DNA of 64,000 bases from CADCVQ01 sp038260305 (GCA_038260305.1 JBBSNY010000006.1:118202-182201), one strand, 5' to 3'; shown: positions 7,805 through 17,289, counted from the stretch's first letter. The notes: a model not told the origin generated them from the sequence alone. A program made the numbers and translations.

Positions 7805-8503
7805 ATGAGCACATCGAAGACCGCACTGATCACCGGCGCCTCCCGCGGCCTCGGCCTGGAGCTCGCCCGCGCGCTCGCCGGCCGCGGCTGGCGGCTCGTC
7901 ATCGACGCGCGCAGCGCGGACGAGCTCGAGCGTGCGCGCGCCGAGCTGGCCGCCGGCACCGACGTCGTCGCGCTCGCCGGCGACGTCGCCGACCCGGCTC
8001 ACCGCGCCGACCTCGTCGAGGCCACCGGCGACGACCTCGCCCTGCTCGTCAACAACGCGAGCACACTCGGTGCGACGCCGTTGCCGGCGCTCGCCGAGTA
8101 CCCGCTCGCCGCGCTCGAGCACGTCTTCGCGGTCAACGTGATCGCGCCCTTGGCGCTCGTCCAGCTCGCGCTCGCGCGCATGTCCGCCGGCGCCGCGATC
8201 GTGAACATCACCTCTGACGCGGCCGTCGAGGCCTACGCGGGCTGGGGCGGCTACGGCGCCTCGAAGGCTGCGCTCGAGCAGCTCACGAGGGTGCTCGCAG
8301 CCGAGCGCCCCCACCTGCGCGTGCATGCCGTCGACCCCGGCGACATGAACACCCGCATGCACCAGGACGCGTTCCCGGGCGAGGACATCTCCGACCGGCC
8401 GCCGCCGCGCGACAGCGTCCCGGGCCTGCTCGCGCTCGTCGAGGGCGACCTGGCGAGCGGCCGCTACCGCGCGGCGGACCTCGCCGCGGCGGTGAGCGCG
8501 TGA
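7805..8503 (+). CDS. short-chain dehydrogenase/reductase
   Basis: A 232-residue classical SDR. The NAD(P)-binding TGASRGLGLELA is at the N-terminus, LVNNAST follows at about residue 80, and the catalytic YGASK lies after a serine-containing strand (NITSDAA). The extended substrate loop ends DRPPPRDSVPGL. The substrate is not predictable. ATG 7805 is preferred; GTG at 7796 is in frame. Its stop overlaps the next start (GTGA), so it is co-translated with the QueA-like gene. Confidence 0.92.
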   Translation: MSTSKTALITGASRGLGLELARALAGRGWRLVIDARSADELERARAELAAGTDVVALAGDVADPAHRADLVEATGDDLALLVNNASTLGATPLPALAEYPLAALEHVFAVNVIAPLALVQLALARMSAGAAIVNITSDAAVEAYAGWGGYGASKAALEQLTRVLAAERPHLRVHAVDPGDMNTRMHQDAFPGEDISDRPPPRDSVPGLLALVEGDLASGRYRAADLAAAVSA

Positions 8504-9696
8504 GCACCACGGCTGCGCCGTCGCCGCTGCTGCGCGCCACCACCACCGACCGCGGCCGGGCATCGGTCTTCGAGCGCGTCGCCCGCGAGCGGATCGAGGC
8601 GCACGAGCCGCCCGAGGCGCGGGGCTCCAGGCGCGACGAGGTCCGGATGCTCGTCGCGCGGCCTGCCGAGGACGGCACGACCGCGATCACCCACGCCCAG
8701 GCGAGCGACCTGCCCGATCACCTGCGCGCCGGCGACATGCTCGTCGTCAACACGAGCGCGACGCTGCCGGCGGCGCTCCCGGTCCGCCGCGGCGACGGCA
8801 CGCAACTGCGAATGCATCTCTCGACGCCCGCGCCCGGCGACGGCGGCTGGGTCGTCGAGCTGCGCCGCGACGGCGAGCGCTACGGCGGCGGTCGCGCCGG
8901 CGAGACGCTCGAGCTGCCCGGCGCCGCGAGCGCGACGTTGCGCGCGCCCTACCTTGCCAGCGGTCAGCCGGGCCCCTGGCCGGCACAGCTGCGCACATCC
9001 GCCCGCGGGCCGACAGGGGCCGCTGACGCCCGCACGTCCCCGGCCGGCGCAGTCCGCCTGTGGCTCGCCTCGATCGACACCGGCGCGACCTCCATGCACG
9101 ACTACCTCGCTCGCCACGGCGCGCCGATCCGCTACGCCCACACCACCGGCGAGCCCCCGCTCGCGGCCTACCAGACGGCGTTCGCGCTGCATCCCGGCAG
9201 CGCCGAGATGCCGAGCGCCGGGCGCCCGCTGACCGCCGAGCTCGTGACCGCGCTCGTGGCACGCGGGATCGTCGTCGCGCCGATCACCCTGCACACCGGC
9301 GTCTCGTCCCTCGAGGCGGGCGAGCGCCCGTACCCGGAGCGCTTCAACGTCCCCGCGACGACGGCGCGCCTCGTCAACGCCGCGCGTGCCGGCGGCGGGC
9401 GCGTGATCGCGGTCGGCACGACCGTCGTGCGCGCGCTCGAGACCGTCGCGCTGCCGTTCGGACATGTCGAGGCCGACGCCGGCTGGACGCGCCACGTCGT
9501 CACGCCGCACGGCGGCGCGCGCGTCGTCGACGGCCTGCTGACCGGCTGGCACGACCCCGACGGATCGCACCTGCTCATGCTCGAGGCGATCGCCGGTCGC
9601 GTGCTCGTCGAGGACTCCTACGAGGCGGCGCTGGACGGCGGCTACCGCTGGCACGAGTTCGGCGACGTCCACCTCGTCCTTCCGCCTGACTCCTGA
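8500..9696 (+). CDS. QueA-like S-adenosylmethionine:tRNA ribosyltransferase-isomerase homologue
   Basis: The 398-residue protein aligns with QueA, the queuosine enzyme that transfers and isomerises the ribosyl part of S-adenosylmethionine. Recognisable are GDMLVVNTSATLPAALPVRR in the N-terminal barrel, PIRYAHTTGEPPLAAYQTAF, HPGSAEMPSAGRPLT, ITLHTGVSSLE, and VIAVGTTVVRALET near the C-terminus. In true QueA the middle block reads close to SVAAPTAGLHFT and LHVG.GTF; here both are altered, with SSLE replacing the GTF turn. This matches a divergent actinobacterial branch often annotated as QueA. No other queuosine gene is nearby, so the function may differ. It overlaps the SDR stop. Confidence 0.75.
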   Translation: MSTTAAPSPLLRATTTDRGRASVFERVARERIEAHEPPEARGSRRDEVRMLVARPAEDGTTAITHAQASDLPDHLRAGDMLVVNTSATLPAALPVRRGDGTQLRMHLSTPAPGDGGWVVELRRDGERYGGGRAGETLELPGAASATLRAPYLASGQPGPWPAQLRTSARGPTGAADARTSPAGAVRLWLASIDTGATSMHDYLARHGAPIRYAHTTGEPPLAAYQTAFALHPGSAEMPSAGRPLTAELVTALVARGIVVAPITLHTGVSSLEAGERPYPERFNVPATTARLVNAARAGGGRVIAVGTTVVRALETVALPFGHVEADAGWTRHVVTPHGGARVVDGLLTGWHDPDGSHLLMLEAIAGRVLVEDSYEAALDGGYRWHEFGDVHLVLPPDS

Positions 9697-9756
9697 TCCT
9701 CGCCACCTGACCCCGGCGCGCCGCCGCCGCCCCCGAACTCGTAGCCTTCGGCGGAT

Positions 9757-10545
9757 ATGCGCCTCGCCACCTTCCTGCCGCCCGCTTCCACCACGCCCCG
9801 CGCGGGCGAGGTCCACGACGACGAGGTGGTCTCGTTCGTCGTCAAGCGCGAGACCGTGCTCGAGCGCCTGCGTACCGCGGACTTCGACCCCGCCATCGGC
9901 GACCCCTACCCGCTCGCCGACGTCACGCTGCTCGCACCGGTCCCGAAGCCGCGCGCGATCTTCGGGATCGGCCTGAACTACGCCGCCCACGCCGCCGAGC
10001 AGGGTAAGGAGCCGCCGGAGTTCCCGATCGTCTTCATGAAGCTGCCGAGCTCGAGCGCGCCGCCGAACGGGCCGGTGAGGTGCCCGAAGGTCGTCAAGCG
10101 GCTGGACTACGAGGGCGAGCTCGTCGCCGTCATGGGCGCCGATGCGAAGATCGCCGGCTACGCGATCGCCAACGACGTCAGCGCGCGCGACCTGCAGCGC
10201 CGCGAGCCGCAGTGGACGCGCGCGAAGGGCGCCGACGGCTTCTGCCCCTGGGGCCCGTGGATCACGACCGCCGACAAGGTGCCCGACCCGCGCAACCTGC
10301 GCATCCAGACGCACGTCAACGGCGAGCTGCGCCAGGACTCCTCGACGGCCGACCTCATCTTCGGCCCGCAGGAGCTCGTCGACTTCATCTCCGAGACGAT
10401 CACGCTCGAGCCGGGGGACCTCATCCTCACCGGCACGCCGAGCGGCGTCGGGATGTCGATGGACCCGAAGCAGTTCCTCTCCTCCGGCGACGTCGTACGG
10501 ATCGAGATCGAGTCGCTCGGGGCGATCGAGCATGCCATCGCCTGA
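9757..10545 (+). CDS. fumarylacetoacetate hydrolase-family protein
   Basis: This 262-residue protein belongs to the FAH superfamily, which hydrolyses or decarboxylates 2-oxo acid type compounds with a metal. Typical features are GIGLNYAAHA, the metal-ligand stretch DYEGELVAVMG, the ANDVSARDLQRRE signature, KGADGFCPWGPW, and LEPGDLILTGTPSGVG near the end. The N-terminus MRLATFLPP and the length fit the 2-hydroxyhepta-2,4-diene-1,7-dioate isomerase/acylpyruvase type. The substrate is open. Its end overlaps the following carboxypeptidase gene by 14 bases. Confidence 0.92.
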   Translation: MRLATFLPPASTTPRAGEVHDDEVVSFVVKRETVLERLRTADFDPAIGDPYPLADVTLLAPVPKPRAIFGIGLNYAAHAAEQGKEPPEFPIVFMKLPSSSAPPNGPVRCPKVVKRLDYEGELVAVMGADAKIAGYAIANDVSARDLQRREPQWTRAKGADGFCPWGPWITTADKVPDPRNLRIQTHVNGELRQDSSTADLIFGPQELVDFISETITLEPGDLILTGTPSGVGMSMDPKQFLSSGDVVRIEIESLGAIEHAIA

Positions 10546-11998
10546 ATTACTCGCCCGCCTCGGCGAGCTGTCGGACCTGCGCCACGCGGGCCACGTCCTG
10601 TCGTGGGATCAGCAGGTCATGATGCCGCCCTCCGGCGGCGCCGCCCGCGGGCAGGCGCTCGGGGCGATCTCGAGCCTCGCCCACGACCGCCTCGTCGCCC
10701 CGGAGCTCGGTGTGCTGCTCGACGCCGAGACGGCGCCCGGCGACGCACAGCTCGTGCGCGCCGTGCGCCGCGACCACGAGGTCGCCCGCCGCGGGCCGGG
10801 CGAGCTCGCCGTCGAGATGACGCGCGCGGGCTCCGCCGGCTTGGAGGTCTGGCTACGCGCGCGCGAGGCCAACGACTTCTCGCTCTTCGAGCCGGCGCTG
10901 CGGCGCAACATCGAGCTTGCGCGCAGGTACTCCGGATGCTTCGGAGAGCTTGACCATCCCTACGACGCGCTGCTCGACCGCTACGAGCCCGGCACCACGA
11001 CCGCCGAGGTTCGCGCGCTGTTCGTCACGCTGCGCGAGGGACTCGTGCCGCTGCTCGCCGAGATCGCCGAGCAGCCGCTGCCGCCGCTGCTGGACGGCAC
11101 GCTGCCGAGCGCCGCGCAGCGCGAGGTCGGCCTCGAGATCGTGCACGCGATGGGCTTCGACGACAGCGCCTGGCGCCTGGATGACGCCGTTCATCCGTTC
11201 GCGGCCTCGCCGTCGAGTGCCGATATCCGCGTCACATCGCGCTTCGACGACCACAGCCTGACGGGCCTGTTCGCGCTCATGCACGAGGTCGGCCACGGCC
11301 TGTACGAGCACGGCGTCGATCCCGCGCTCGCCCGCACGACGCTCGACACCGGCGTCTCGCTCGGCGTGCACGAGTCGCAGAGCCGCCTGTGGGAGAACCT
11401 CGTCGGGCGCTCCGAGGCGTTCTGGAGCCACTGGCTGCCGCGCCTGCGCGCGACGATGCCCGAGACGCTCGGCGACGTCGAATTGCCCGCGTTCTTGCGC
11501 GCGATCAACGTCGTGCGGCCGACCCTGATCCGCGTCGAGGCCGACGAGATGACGTATTCGCTGCACGTCATCCTGCGCTTCGAGCTCGAGCTGGCGCTCA
11601 TCGAGGGCACGCTCGACCCGGCCGATCTCCCGCAGGCGTGGGCGCAGAAGATGCGCGACATGCTCGGCGTCGAGGTCCCCGACGACCTGCGCGGCGTCCT
11701 GCAGGACATCCACTGGTCGGGGGGGATCATCGGCTACTTCCCGACGTACGCGATCGGCAACGTCCTGGCCGCGCAGCTGTGGCGCGTCGCGCGCGCCGAC
11801 CTGCCGCAGCTCGACGACGAGCTACGCGCCGGCCGCTACGGCGACCTGCGCGACTGGCTTGTCGACAAGGTCCACCGCCACGGGCGCCGCCTGACGCCGG
11901 CCGAGCTCATCGAGCAGGCCGTCGGCGGCCCGCTGGACCCCGCGCCGATGCTCGAGCACCTGAGCACGAAGTACCGCGCGCTGTACGGCCTCACGTAG
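10532..11998 (+). CDS. metallocarboxypeptidase, family M32 (Taq type)
   Basis: A 488-residue thermostable-carboxypeptidase-type enzyme that removes C-terminal amino acids using a divalent metal. The zinc motif HEVGH is at 251-255 (MHEVGHGLYE) and the third-ligand motif HESQSRLWEN is at about 280. Further family blocks are LSWDQQVMMPP at the N-terminus and FPTYAIGNVLAAQLW near the end. It starts inside the FAH gene (MPSPELLARLGEL), so it is co-expressed with it. It ends only 12 bases from the converging ABC permease gene. A cytoplasmic peptidase role in peptide turnover is likely. Confidence 0.95.
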   Translation: MPSPELLARLGELSDLRHAGHVLSWDQQVMMPPSGGAARGQALGAISSLAHDRLVAPELGVLLDAETAPGDAQLVRAVRRDHEVARRGPGELAVEMTRAGSAGLEVWLRAREANDFSLFEPALRRNIELARRYSGCFGELDHPYDALLDRYEPGTTTAEVRALFVTLREGLVPLLAEIAEQPLPPLLDGTLPSAAQREVGLEIVHAMGFDDSAWRLDDAVHPFAASPSSADIRVTSRFDDHSLTGLFALMHEVGHGLYEHGVDPALARTTLDTGVSLGVHESQSRLWENLVGRSEAFWSHWLPRLRATMPETLGDVELPAFLRAINVVRPTLIRVEADEMTYSLHVILRFELELALIEGTLDPADLPQAWAQKMRDMLGVEVPDDLRGVLQDIHWSGGIIGYFPTYAIGNVLAAQLWRVARADLPQLDDELRAGRYGDLRDWLVDKVHRHGRRLTPAELIEQAVGGPLDPAPMLEHLSTKYRALYGLT

Positions 11999-12009
11999 CG
12001 CCGGCTAGG

Positions 12010-13080
12010 CTAGAGCTCGCGCCGCGTCGCGATCCGCGCCAGGATCACGTAGCCGGCGATCGCCCACGCAGAGATCACCGCCCACGCGGTCAGGCCCGTG
12101 TCGAACGGGTCCTGGGCCGACAGGCCGTTGCCGAGCAGCCGCGCCGCCTGGCTGAACGGCAGCACGTCGCAGATCGTCACGATGACGCCGGAGTCGACGA
12201 AGAAGACCGAGCCGGCGACGGCGATCACGGGCAGCAGCAGGACGCCGCCGAACGTGTTGATCGCGTTCGCATTCGGGACGAGCAGCCCGAGCAGCAGGCC
12301 GAAGCCGACGAGGCTCACGACGAGCGCGATCGCCGCGCCGAAGAACAGCAGCGGATCGGCGATGTCGAGGCCGGTCAGGACAATCGTGACGGCGATGCCG
12401 GCGGCGGCGTAGAGGAACCCGGCGAGCGCCTTGGCGGCGAGGATCTCCGGGCCGGTCGCCGCGAGTCGCAGGGCGCCGAACGTGCCGGTCTCGAGCTCCT
12501 CGGCGGTCTGGATCGGGACGACCATCATCGCGACGAAGGCGGCGAGCAGGACGATCATCATCAGCACCGACAGCAGTCGCGGCCCGAGGACGTCCGCCGG
12601 GCTCTGGTCGGTGGGCGCGACGGCCACCACCCGCGTGCGGGCCGGCGGCTCGCGCCCGGTCGCGCGCGTCAGCGCATCGGGCACGAGCGCGACGACCGAC
12701 TGCGCGGTCGGCGAGGCGTCCGTCGAGACGAACACCTGCGCCTCGGCCGGCCCGCCGCCGGTGGCGTCCGCGGCGACGATGACGGCGAGCTCGGCGTCGC
12801 CGTGCGCCACGAGCCGCCGCGCGCCCGCTGCGTCCGTGGACCTGCGCAGCGAGAGCTTCACGCTCTTGCCGGCCGCGCGGCGCAGCTGCGCCGCCACCCC
12901 ACCGCTGGCCGGCTCGACGATCGCCACGTCCACGGACGGCAGGGTGCCCCCGTCGTCGATCGTCGCGTTGTAGAAGACCGCCAGCGCGATCGGCAGCACG
13001 AGCAGGACGATGATGCGACCGTCGCGTCCGGCGTCGCGCAGGTCCTTGAGCAGGATCGCGAGGATCCGCCGCGGGCTCAC
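12010..13080 (-). CDS. ABC-2 type transporter permease
   Basis: The 356-residue membrane protein has an N-terminal span (IIVLLVLPIALAVFYNATI), a large extracytoplasmic domain of about 150 residues, then five or six C-terminal spans (for example VLMMIVLLAAFVAMMVV and LLLPVIAVAGSVFFV). This is the NatB/ABC-2 exporter layout. Its start overlaps the stop of the ATPase gene (ATGA), so both are made from one transcript and form one exporter. The substrate is unknown; homologues export drugs, sodium or lipids. Confidence 0.9.
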   Translation of the reverse strand: MSPRRILAILLKDLRDAGRDGRIIVLLVLPIALAVFYNATIDDGGTLPSVDVAIVEPASGGVAAQLRRAAGKSVKLSLRRSTDAAGARRLVAHGDAELAVIVAADATGGGPAEAQVFVSTDASPTAQSVVALVPDALTRATGREPPARTRVVAVAPTDQSPADVLGPRLLSVLMMIVLLAAFVAMMVVPIQTAEELETGTFGALRLAATGPEILAAKALAGFLYAAAGIAVTIVLTGLDIADPLLFFGAAIALVVSLVGFGLLLGLLVPNANAINTFGGVLLLPVIAVAGSVFFVDSGVIVTICDVLPFSQAARLLGNGLSAQDPFDTGLTAWAVISAWAIAGYVILARIATRREL

Positions 13081-14006
13081 GACGCTTGTTCCGAGCTGTC
13101 GTCGTCGCCGAGGCTGCGCCCCGCGAGCGCGATGAAGACGTCGGCGAGCGTCGGCTCGCGCGTGTGCAACGAGCGCGCGCGACCATTGCCGATGAGCTCC
13201 TGCAGCCGCGCGGCGTCGCCCGGCTCACCGGTCGCGAGCCGCAGCTCGCTGCGGTCGTCGAGGACGACATCGACCTCCGGCGGCGCGTGGTCGAGGCTGA
13301 GCTTCAGCGCGCGCGGCGTGTCGAGCGCGACGACCCGCCCGTCGGCGAGGAACGCGACGCGGTCGCACAGCTCCTCGGCCTCGTGCATGTCGTGCGTCGT
13401 CAGGAAGATCGTCGAGCCGCGCTCGGCGAGCCGCCGGACGATGTCGTGCAGGTCGCGCGCCGAGCGTGGGTCCAGGCCGCGCGTCGGCTCGTCGAGAAAC
13501 AGGACTCGCGGGTCGTTGAGCAGCGCGCGGGCCAGCAGCAGGCGCTGGGTCATCCCCGTCGAGAACGTCTTCACCTTGCGCCCCGCGACCGAGCTCAGGC
13601 GCACCTGCTCGAGCGCCTCGGCGGCGCGCGTCTTCGGCAGGCCGTACAGCGAGCAGAACAGCTCGAGGTTCTCGCGCGCCGTCGCGCGCTGGTAGAGGTT
13701 CGGCGTCTCCCCGACGAGGTTGATCTGCCCGCGAACGGCCGCGAGCTCGCGCGGCACGTCGTGGCCGAGCACGCACGCGCGGCCGGCGGTCGCCTTCGCG
13801 CGGCCGGTGAGGATCCGGATCATCGTCGACTTGCCGGCGCCGTTGTGGCCGAGCAGCCCGAACGTCTCGCCGGGCGCGACCTGCATGCTGACGCCGTCGA
13901 GCGCGCGCACGTCGCCGTAGTGCTTCGCGAGATCGATGACCTCGATCGCCGGGCTCTGCGCCGATCGACCGTGCTCGGCCCGGGAGTGGGGTGCGGTGCG
14001 CGGCAC
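13077..14006 (-). CDS. ABC transporter ATP-binding protein
   Basis: A 309-residue ATPase of the ABC-2 exporter class. Walker A is GHNGAGKST, the Q-loop region is GETPNLY, the signature is FSTGMTQRL, Walker B is VLFLDEPTRGLD, and the H-loop is LTTHD. A C-terminal extension of about 80 residues is typical of this class. GTG 14006 is chosen because GGGGGAG lies five bases upstream; the frame stays open far beyond but without coding character. It pairs with the permease at 12010-13080. Confidence 0.92.
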   Translation of the reverse strand: MPRTAPHSRAEHGRSAQSPAIEVIDLAKHYGDVRALDGVSMQVAPGETFGLLGHNGAGKSTMIRILTGRAKATAGRACVLGHDVPRELAAVRGQINLVGETPNLYQRATARENLELFCSLYGLPKTRAAEALEQVRLSSVAGRKVKTFSTGMTQRLLLARALLNDPRVLFLDEPTRGLDPRSARDLHDIVRRLAERGSTIFLTTHDMHEAEELCDRVAFLADGRVVALDTPRALKLSLDHAPPEVDVVLDDRSELRLATGEPGDAARLQELIGNGRARSLHTREPTLADVFIALAGRSLGDDDSSEQAS

Positions 14007-14261
14007 GTCGTCTCCCCCGAGGTATGCCCAATCGGCAGGGTTTGTCCCCTGGCTCGCGCCGTCTCGCAGCACGCGAACGCCGTCGTGTGAGCAACGACAC
14101 GCCGAATGGACGAATAGCCCCTGCAAACGGGCACGCGGCGGGCGTATGCTCGCCCCAGCCTCGGCGACAAACGACTCCCGCGGCACGTGTCTTCTCCGCA
14201 CAGCGCTCGACCTCCTCACCGCGAGGTCCGTCCGCCACCACCCAACAGAAGGATCCACAGC

Positions 14262-17129
14262 ATGCCCAGCTCCGCTTCGAGGGCGGCGGTCGTCTCGGCC
14301 GCCGCATGCCTGCTCGTCCTGACCGCGATGGGCGGATCCGCGTGGGCGGCGAAGTCGACGAAGAAGGTCAACGCGACGGCGACGCTGAAGTCGCTCGTCA
14401 CGCAGACGAGCAAGCTGCCGAAGTCGGCGGCCTCGAAGACCCGCAAGGCGCGGCTCCTGCGCACGGCGCGCCACGCACGCCGGGTGGCGGCGAAGAACCC
14501 GTGCGGCGCCGTCAAGGATCTCGCGACGTATCGCAAGACGCTGCGCTCGACGAAGATCCGCCCCACGGTCAAGGGCAAGAAGCTGAAGGCGCGGCTGCGG
14601 CGCAACCTCGCGTCGCTCGGGCCGGCGTCGGTGAAGGCCAGCCGCAAGCTGCTGTCGGACAAGCGTACGAAGCGCTGCGGCGGCGGCGTCATCCCGTCGA
14701 CGCTCAAGGCGGCCAAGACGACGGTCGTGTCGAGCAACGCGAACGGGATGATCCTGCGCGTCGCGCTGCCCGGCCTGAACTTCTCCTCGCAGACCGGTGG
14801 CGGCAAGAGCTGGACCCAGCTCACGCTGCCGAACACCGGCGCGCCGGCGGCCCCCGGCAAGCCCGGCATCCCGGTCGTCAGCTCGACGTACGGCGTGCCG
14901 GACGGCGCGACGGTGACCGTCAAGGCCGGCTCGACCGAGTCCTATGTCATCGACGGCGTCGACGTCTACCCGACGCAGCCCGACGTCGTCGACGGCGACA
15001 CGCCGAAGCCCGACTTCCTGAAGAACCAGTTCGCGACAGCGCCGTTTCAGATCGACGCCAAGGCCTACCGCAGCGATGCCTTCTCGCCGGCGGCCAGCGG
15101 CGGCGTCCTCGGCCAGGCGCGCGACATCACGATCGGCGGCCTGCAGATCCCGGCGGCGCAGTACAACCCCGCCGACCGCACGCTCAAGGTCTTGAACTCC
15201 GTGCTCGTGAACATCCTGTTCAGTGGCGGGTCGAAGACGTTCACCCCCGAGGTCAACTCGCCGTGGGAGCGTGCGCAGCGCTCGCTGCTCGCGAGCCTGC
15301 TGAACATCGGGATCATCCGCTCCGGGCGGCCGTTCACGATCCGCCGCTGCGGTGAGGAGATGCTCGTCATCACGAACCCGGCGACGCAGGCGGCCGCCGA
15401 CACGTTCGCCGTCGCCAAGCGCGCGCAGGGCTGGCGCACGAACGTCTTCCAGGTCGGCGCCGGGCCGGGCCAGATCGGCACGACCCCGGCGCAGATCCAG
15501 GCGTTCATCCGCGCCCGCCTGACGGCGCCGAACTGCATCCACCCGAGTTACGTGACGATCATGGGCGACGACGACCTCGTGCCGACGTTCGCCGGCATCA
15601 ACGGCATCCCGTCCGATCTTCCGTACTCGATGAAGACCGACGCCGACGAGCTGCCGGACGTCGCCGTCGGCCGCATCATCGGCAACGACCAGACCGAGGT
15701 CGCCGCCGCGATCACGAAGATCATCGGCTACGAGACGACCGCGCCGACGGCCAACGGCATGCTGAACAAGGCGACGATCGCCGCGCAGTTCCAGGACGAC
15801 GACAACGACGGCCAGGAGAACCGCACGTTCATCTGGTTCGCGGAGACCGTGCGCAACGGGCTCGCCGCCCGCGGCGTCGCCGTCGACCGCATCTACGGCG
15901 AGAGCCCGGGCAACAACCCGCAGCGCCTCGTCGACGGGACGAACCTGCCGGCGTCGCTGAAGAAGCCGACGTTCGCCTGGAACGGCAGCGGCGCCCAGGT
16001 CTCGGCGGCATGGAACGACGGCCGCTTCCTGATCGTCCATCGCGACCACGGCTGGTCAGACGGCTGGGGCCTGCCGAGCTTCGGCACCGGCGATGTGAAC
16101 GCGCTCTCCAACGGGGCGAAGCTACCGGTCCTGCTGAGCATCAACTGCTCGAGCGGCGCCTATGACTACGACGAGACGTCGTTCGCCGGGCAGGCGCTCG
16201 TGAAGCCGGGCGGTGGCGCCGTCGGCGTCTTCGGCGACACCCGCGACTCACCGTCGTGGCACAACAGCCAGATCGCGCTCGGCTTTGTCGATGCGCTGCT
16301 GCCGTCCGTCCTGCCGAGCGAGGGTCCCGCGACGAAGCAGCGCACCGGCGACGCGCTCATCAACGGCAAGCTGCGGCTCGCCGGGCTGGCCCCGCCCGCC
16401 GGCGACGGCAACACGCGCAACGAGCTGTACCTGTGGCACTACTTCGGCGACCCGTCGATGCAGATGTGGGGCGGCGGCACTCCGCCGATCGTGTTCAACC
16501 CGGCGGTCGTGAAGGCGATCTACAAGCCCGGCCCGATCAGCATCCCCGACCCGCCGCCGTACACGGTGCTCGTCAGCTCGCTGCCGGCGCAGTTCGCCGG
16601 CCAGCCGATCAGCCTGCTGCGCAGCGGGCAGGTCATCGGCAAGGCGTTCGTCAACGGCGACGGCACAGCGGAGATCCCGGCATCGTTCGGCGATGGCTCG
16701 GTGAAGCCGGGCGAGCTCGAGGTCGCGTTCGAGGGTGAGGGCGCGCAGCCGTTCAAGATCGCGGTGACCGGTGTCGGTCCGGCCACGACGGCGCTCACGC
16801 AGACCTGCCCGCAGTCGGTGACGTTCCAGTTCGAGGGGCCGACGACGGTCGCCGTCAGCGGCAAGCTCACGGGTGCTCCTGCCGGCTCGACGGTGTCGGT
16901 GACCTTCCTGCACCCGCAGCAGCCGCAGGGCAGCACGAACCCGCAGCCGCCGCCCGAGACGGTGACGGCGACGACGGGCGCCGACGGCTCGTGGACCGCC
17001 TCGGTCAAGACGACCAACCGCTCGGACATCGGGCAGTGGTCGGTGTCGTCGAGCTACGCCGGCAACACGATGTACGCGGCGTCGGCCGGCGGACCGTGCT
17101 CGTTCCCGCTGCAGGTGTCGACGTCGTGA
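14262..17129 (+). CDS. secreted gingipain-like cysteine peptidase (family C25)
   Basis: The 955-residue protein starts with a signal peptide (VVSAAACLLVLTAMGGSAWA), followed by a lysine/arginine-rich region of about 130 residues and a beta-rich propeptide-like region. The peptidase C25 core begins near MLVITNPATQAAADTF. The catalytic pair is visible as His596 in HRDHGWS and Cys629 in SINCSSG, with the C25 signature WHYFGDPSM at its end. Ig-like beta domains form the last about 200 residues (TVSGKLTGAPAG-type sequence). It is secreted and probably degrades extracellular protein. AGAAGGA precedes the ATG at 14262. Confidence 0.88.
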   Translation: MPSSASRAAVVSAAACLLVLTAMGGSAWAAKSTKKVNATATLKSLVTQTSKLPKSAASKTRKARLLRTARHARRVAAKNPCGAVKDLATYRKTLRSTKIRPTVKGKKLKARLRRNLASLGPASVKASRKLLSDKRTKRCGGGVIPSTLKAAKTTVVSSNANGMILRVALPGLNFSSQTGGGKSWTQLTLPNTGAPAAPGKPGIPVVSSTYGVPDGATVTVKAGSTESYVIDGVDVYPTQPDVVDGDTPKPDFLKNQFATAPFQIDAKAYRSDAFSPAASGGVLGQARDITIGGLQIPAAQYNPADRTLKVLNSVLVNILFSGGSKTFTPEVNSPWERAQRSLLASLLNIGIIRSGRPFTIRRCGEEMLVITNPATQAAADTFAVAKRAQGWRTNVFQVGAGPGQIGTTPAQIQAFIRARLTAPNCIHPSYVTIMGDDDLVPTFAGINGIPSDLPYSMKTDADELPDVAVGRIIGNDQTEVAAAITKIIGYETTAPTANGMLNKATIAAQFQDDDNDGQENRTFIWFAETVRNGLAARGVAVDRIYGESPGNNPQRLVDGTNLPASLKKPTFAWNGSGAQVSAAWNDGRFLIVHRDHGWSDGWGLPSFGTGDVNALSNGAKLPVLLSINCSSGAYDYDETSFAGQALVKPGGGAVGVFGDTRDSPSWHNSQIALGFVDALLPSVLPSEGPATKQRTGDALINGKLRLAGLAPPAGDGNTRNELYLWHYFGDPSMQMWGGGTPPIVFNPAVVKAIYKPGPISIPDPPPYTVLVSSLPAQFAGQPISLLRSGQVIGKAFVNGDGTAEIPASFGDGSVKPGELEVAFEGEGAQPFKIAVTGVGPATTALTQTCPQSVTFQFEGPTTVAVSGKLTGAPAGSTVSVTFLHPQQPQGSTNPQPPPETVTATTGADGSWTASVKTTNRSDIGQWSVSSSYAGNTMYAASAGGPCSFPLQVSTS

Positions 17130-17151
17130 CGACCGGACGCAGATGACAACG

Positions 17152-17262
17152 CAACGGCTTCGACCTCCGCCAAGAAGACGCTGCCGCGGCGCGTGCGTCA
17201 TGCGCGCCGCGTCGCGGCGAAGAACCCCTGCCTAGCCGTCAAGGACCTGTCGTATCGCAGGG
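17152..17262 (+). pseudogene. fragment of a second C25-peptidase N-terminus
   Basis: One frame reads KKTLPRRVRHARRVAAKNPC, then LAVKDLSYR. The intact gene upstream has RTARHARRVAAKNPC, then GAVKDLATYR, near its residues 66-92. The near-identical block sits 22 bases after the peptidase stop, without a start or continuation. It is therefore a leftover of a tandem paralogue or of an unequal duplication, cut off before clpP. Confidence 0.6.
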
Positions 17263-17289
17263 AGCCGGGCCTCGGGTCGACCCTGAGGT

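Noticed and set aside
13077..16049. A 990-codon minus-strand open frame across the C25 peptidase gene
   Set aside because: Only its last 309 codons (the ABC ATPase) are protein-like. The rest is antisense to a clear gene and is Arg/Ala/Gly-rich, as expected in very GC-rich DNA.
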